Origin: Pteria penguin
Lineage: Eukaryota > Mollusca > Bivalvia > Pterioida > Pteriidae
DNA: 64,000 nucleotides
Assembly (NCBI GenBank): GCA_035048485.1
Contig: CM068587.1
Span: forward strand, 54,221,501-54,285,500
Direction of reading: 5' to 3'
Position numbers and translations under genes: made by a program. Under the pieces are notes generated by a model that was not told where the DNA came from, did not search any database, and saw nothing but the letters and a program-made list of their open reading frames with translations. This document shows, piece after piece, positions 62,241 through 64,000 of the stretch. Every line of letters starts with the position of its first letter. Position 1 is the stretch's first letter.

Positions 62241-63433
62241 CAAGAATGCCATCAAATGAATTCTACTTGTGCATAGCCCAGAACATTTAACCTCTGTCAT
62301 GGACCTGCATAAAGAATGCCATCAAATGAGCTCTAATGGTGCATGGCCTAGAACATTTAACCTCTGTCATGGACATGCCTAAAGAATGCCATCAAATGAG
62401 CTCTACTGATACATGGCCTAGAACATTTAACCTCTGTCATGGACCTGCCTAAAGAATGCCATCAAATGAGCTCTACTGGTGCATGGCCTAGAACATTTAA
62501 CCTCTGTCATGGACCTGCCTAAAGAATTCCACCAAATGAGCTCTACTGGTGCATGGCCTAGAACATTTAACCTCTGTCATGGACCTGCCTAAAGAATGCC
62601 ATCAAATGAGCTCTACTGGTGCATGGCCTAGAACATTTAACCTCTGTCATGGACCTGCCTAAAGAATGCCATCAAATGAGCTCTACTGATACATGGCCTA
62701 GAACATTTAACCTCTGTCATGGACCTGCCTAAAGAATGGCCATCAAATCAGCTCTACTGGTACATGGCCTAGAACATTTAACCTCTGTCATGGACCTGCC
62801 TAAAGAATGCCATCAAATGAGCTCTACTGGTGCATGGCCTAGAACATTTAACCTCTGTCATGGACCTGCCTAAAGAATGGCCACCAAATGAGCTCTACTG
62901 GTACGTGGCCTAGAACATTTAACCTCTGTCATGGACCTGCCTAAAGAATGGCCACCAAATGAGCTCTACTGATACATGGCCTAGAACATTTAACCTCTGT
63001 CATGGACCTGCCTAAAGAATGGCCATCAAATGAGCTCTACTGGTGCATGGCCTAGAACATTTAACCTCTGTCATGGACCTGCCTAAAGAATGGCCACCAA
63101 ATGAGCTCTATTGGTGCATAGCCTAGAACATTTAACCTCTGTCATGGACCTGCCTAAAGAATGCCATCAAATGAGCTCTACTGGTGCATGGCCTAGAACA
63201 TTTAACCTCTGTCATGGACCTGCCTAAAGAATGCCATCAAATGAGCTCTACTGGTGCATGGCCTAGAACATTTAACCTCTGTCATGGACCTGCCTAAAGA
63301 ATGCCATCGAATGAGCTCTACTGGTGCATAGCCTAGAACATTTAACCTCTGTCATGGACCTGCCTAAAGAATGGCCACCAAATGAGCTCTACTGGTGCAT
63401 GGCCTAGAACATTTAACCTCTGTCATGGACCTA
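62241..63433. repeat. 70/71-bp minisatellite, about 17 copies
   Basis: The unit runs AATGCCATCAAATGAGCTCT, ACTGGTGCATGGCCTAGAAC, ATTTAACCTCTGTCATGGAC, CTGCCTAAAG. Units with GAATGGCC are one base longer. Copies are very uniform, implying recent expansion. The array abuts the SINE at 62240 and fills the FANCM intron. Confidence 0.96.
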
Positions 63434-63658
63434 CGTAACGTATTAAGGGATCCTCATATGTCAACAATAACTCATAACCTATGACAGTACTTACTACTAT
63501 CTTATCTGAAGAAAAGTCAAAGAGACAAAAACTGATGAAACACCAGAGAAAATTCCTTTTCAATGCATGGGATCAAATACGAGTTAACAAATTGGAAAAC
63601 TAAAAGGAGATACTACAGGACCAAGTTGTCTTCCTGACTCCTTCAGTGTGATCCTTAC

Positions 63659-63840
63659 TGTTGTGATTTGAGTGAATATTAAGTTGAGGAAGGAAATTAC
63701 ATTTTCTGAAGGTTCTCCAAGAGACAGAAATGGCTTTCGACTTGGTATAGCTGGTATTATGACATCAGATAATTTGTCTTCAAGTTCTTGGTTTTCTTGC
63801 TCTGTTAAGAATCCTGTTTCTACAACAGCTTTCTTTTTAT
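63659..63840 (-). CDS. FANCM: probable FANCM upstream exon
   Basis: A 182-bp candidate exon after acceptor ATTCTGCAG, ending at donor ACAACA|GTAAGG. It is open throughout: two bases plus 60 codons, for example ETGFLTEQENQELEDKLSD and SLGEPSENVISFLNLIFTQ. It ends in phase 0, exactly what the next exon (starting at 61137 in phase 0) needs. I do not recognise the residues as a named FANCM motif. The assignment rests on strand, splice sites, phase and position just upstream of the LSLTEW exon, in the segment after the helicase. It could instead be skipped or belong to an unknown gene. Confidence 0.6.
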
Positions 63841-64000
63841 CTGCAGAATGAACAATACCATCATTTTTCAGTACAATAAACATAATATCATAGTACAATT
63901 TCAAGTTCATCTTGTGCTTTGGGAATTAATTATATAGTTTAAAATAGGCATTCTTATTTGAATTTTCCCATACTTTATATCCACTGGGTTTATGAAAAAT
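63841..64000 (-). other. intron, continues beyond window
   Basis: AT-rich sequence upstream of the 63840 acceptor. No exon seen. The helicase-encoding exons of FANCM should lie further right. Confidence 0.5.

Overview
This window reads as nuclear DNA of an animal, most likely a bivalve mollusc. It is AT-rich and gene-poor. Two intron-containing genes are recognisable, both on the minus strand, and both are clear homologues of human genes. The rest is dominated by tRNA-derived SINEs, short inverted-repeat transposons, microsatellites and large minisatellite arrays. The bivalve assignment is inference from repeat style, chiefly SINEs ending in AATCAATCAATC and an element opening with AGAGGCCC...CGCTCACCTGAG. 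No species is claimed.

Gene 1, 12620-25912 (minus), is a complete RhoU/RhoV-type small GTPase. Three exons (25720-25912, 22751-22809, 12620-13111) join in frame at GT/AG sites to give 247 residues with every G motif and a CCFV tail instead of a CAAX box. The introns are 2.9 kb and 9.6 kb. The larger one holds a ~0.87-kb trinucleotide microsatellite, a local duplication and a short inverted-repeat transposon. CCAAT and CRE-like motifs lie just upstream, and a CpG-dense patch with a full CRE lies 2 kb further upstream.

Gene 2, 53814 to beyond the right edge (minus), is the 3' part of FANCM, the Fanconi anaemia/Bloom anchor protein. One very large exon (53814-58894) encodes a long acidic linker, the RMI-binding FDLGF motif, a block conserved with vertebrates, the ERCC4-type nuclease-like domain and the HhH domain. 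Two smaller upstream exons (61002-61137, 63659-63840) splice in frame. The helicase half lies outside the window. The linker also carries a textbook ubiquitin-interacting motif, a candidate SUMO-interacting motif and repeated TQTNF-type peptides. The ERCC4 active site keeps an acidic or basic residue at each key position.

Layout. 1-12.6 kb: intergenic, with an (AT)n tract, an 800-bp foldback element, an AAT microsatellite and SINE pieces. 12.6-25.9 kb: the Rho gene. 26-53.4 kb: no recognised gene, but arrays with periods of 19 bp (29.8-31.2 kb), 37 bp (32.5-33.1 kb), 43 bp (34.4-35.4 kb), about 63 bp (43.9-47.3 kb) and 48 bp (48.8-49.7 kb), plus many SINEs. 53.8-64 kb: FANCM, whose introns contain a bivalve repeat, a 66-bp array and a 70-bp array.

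The two genes show no functional link. The most notable non-genic pattern is that two separate minisatellites (48 bp and 66 bp) seem to have grown out of the body of the same SINE family. I found no CRISPR array, no rRNA, no convincing functional tRNA and no virus-like gene set.
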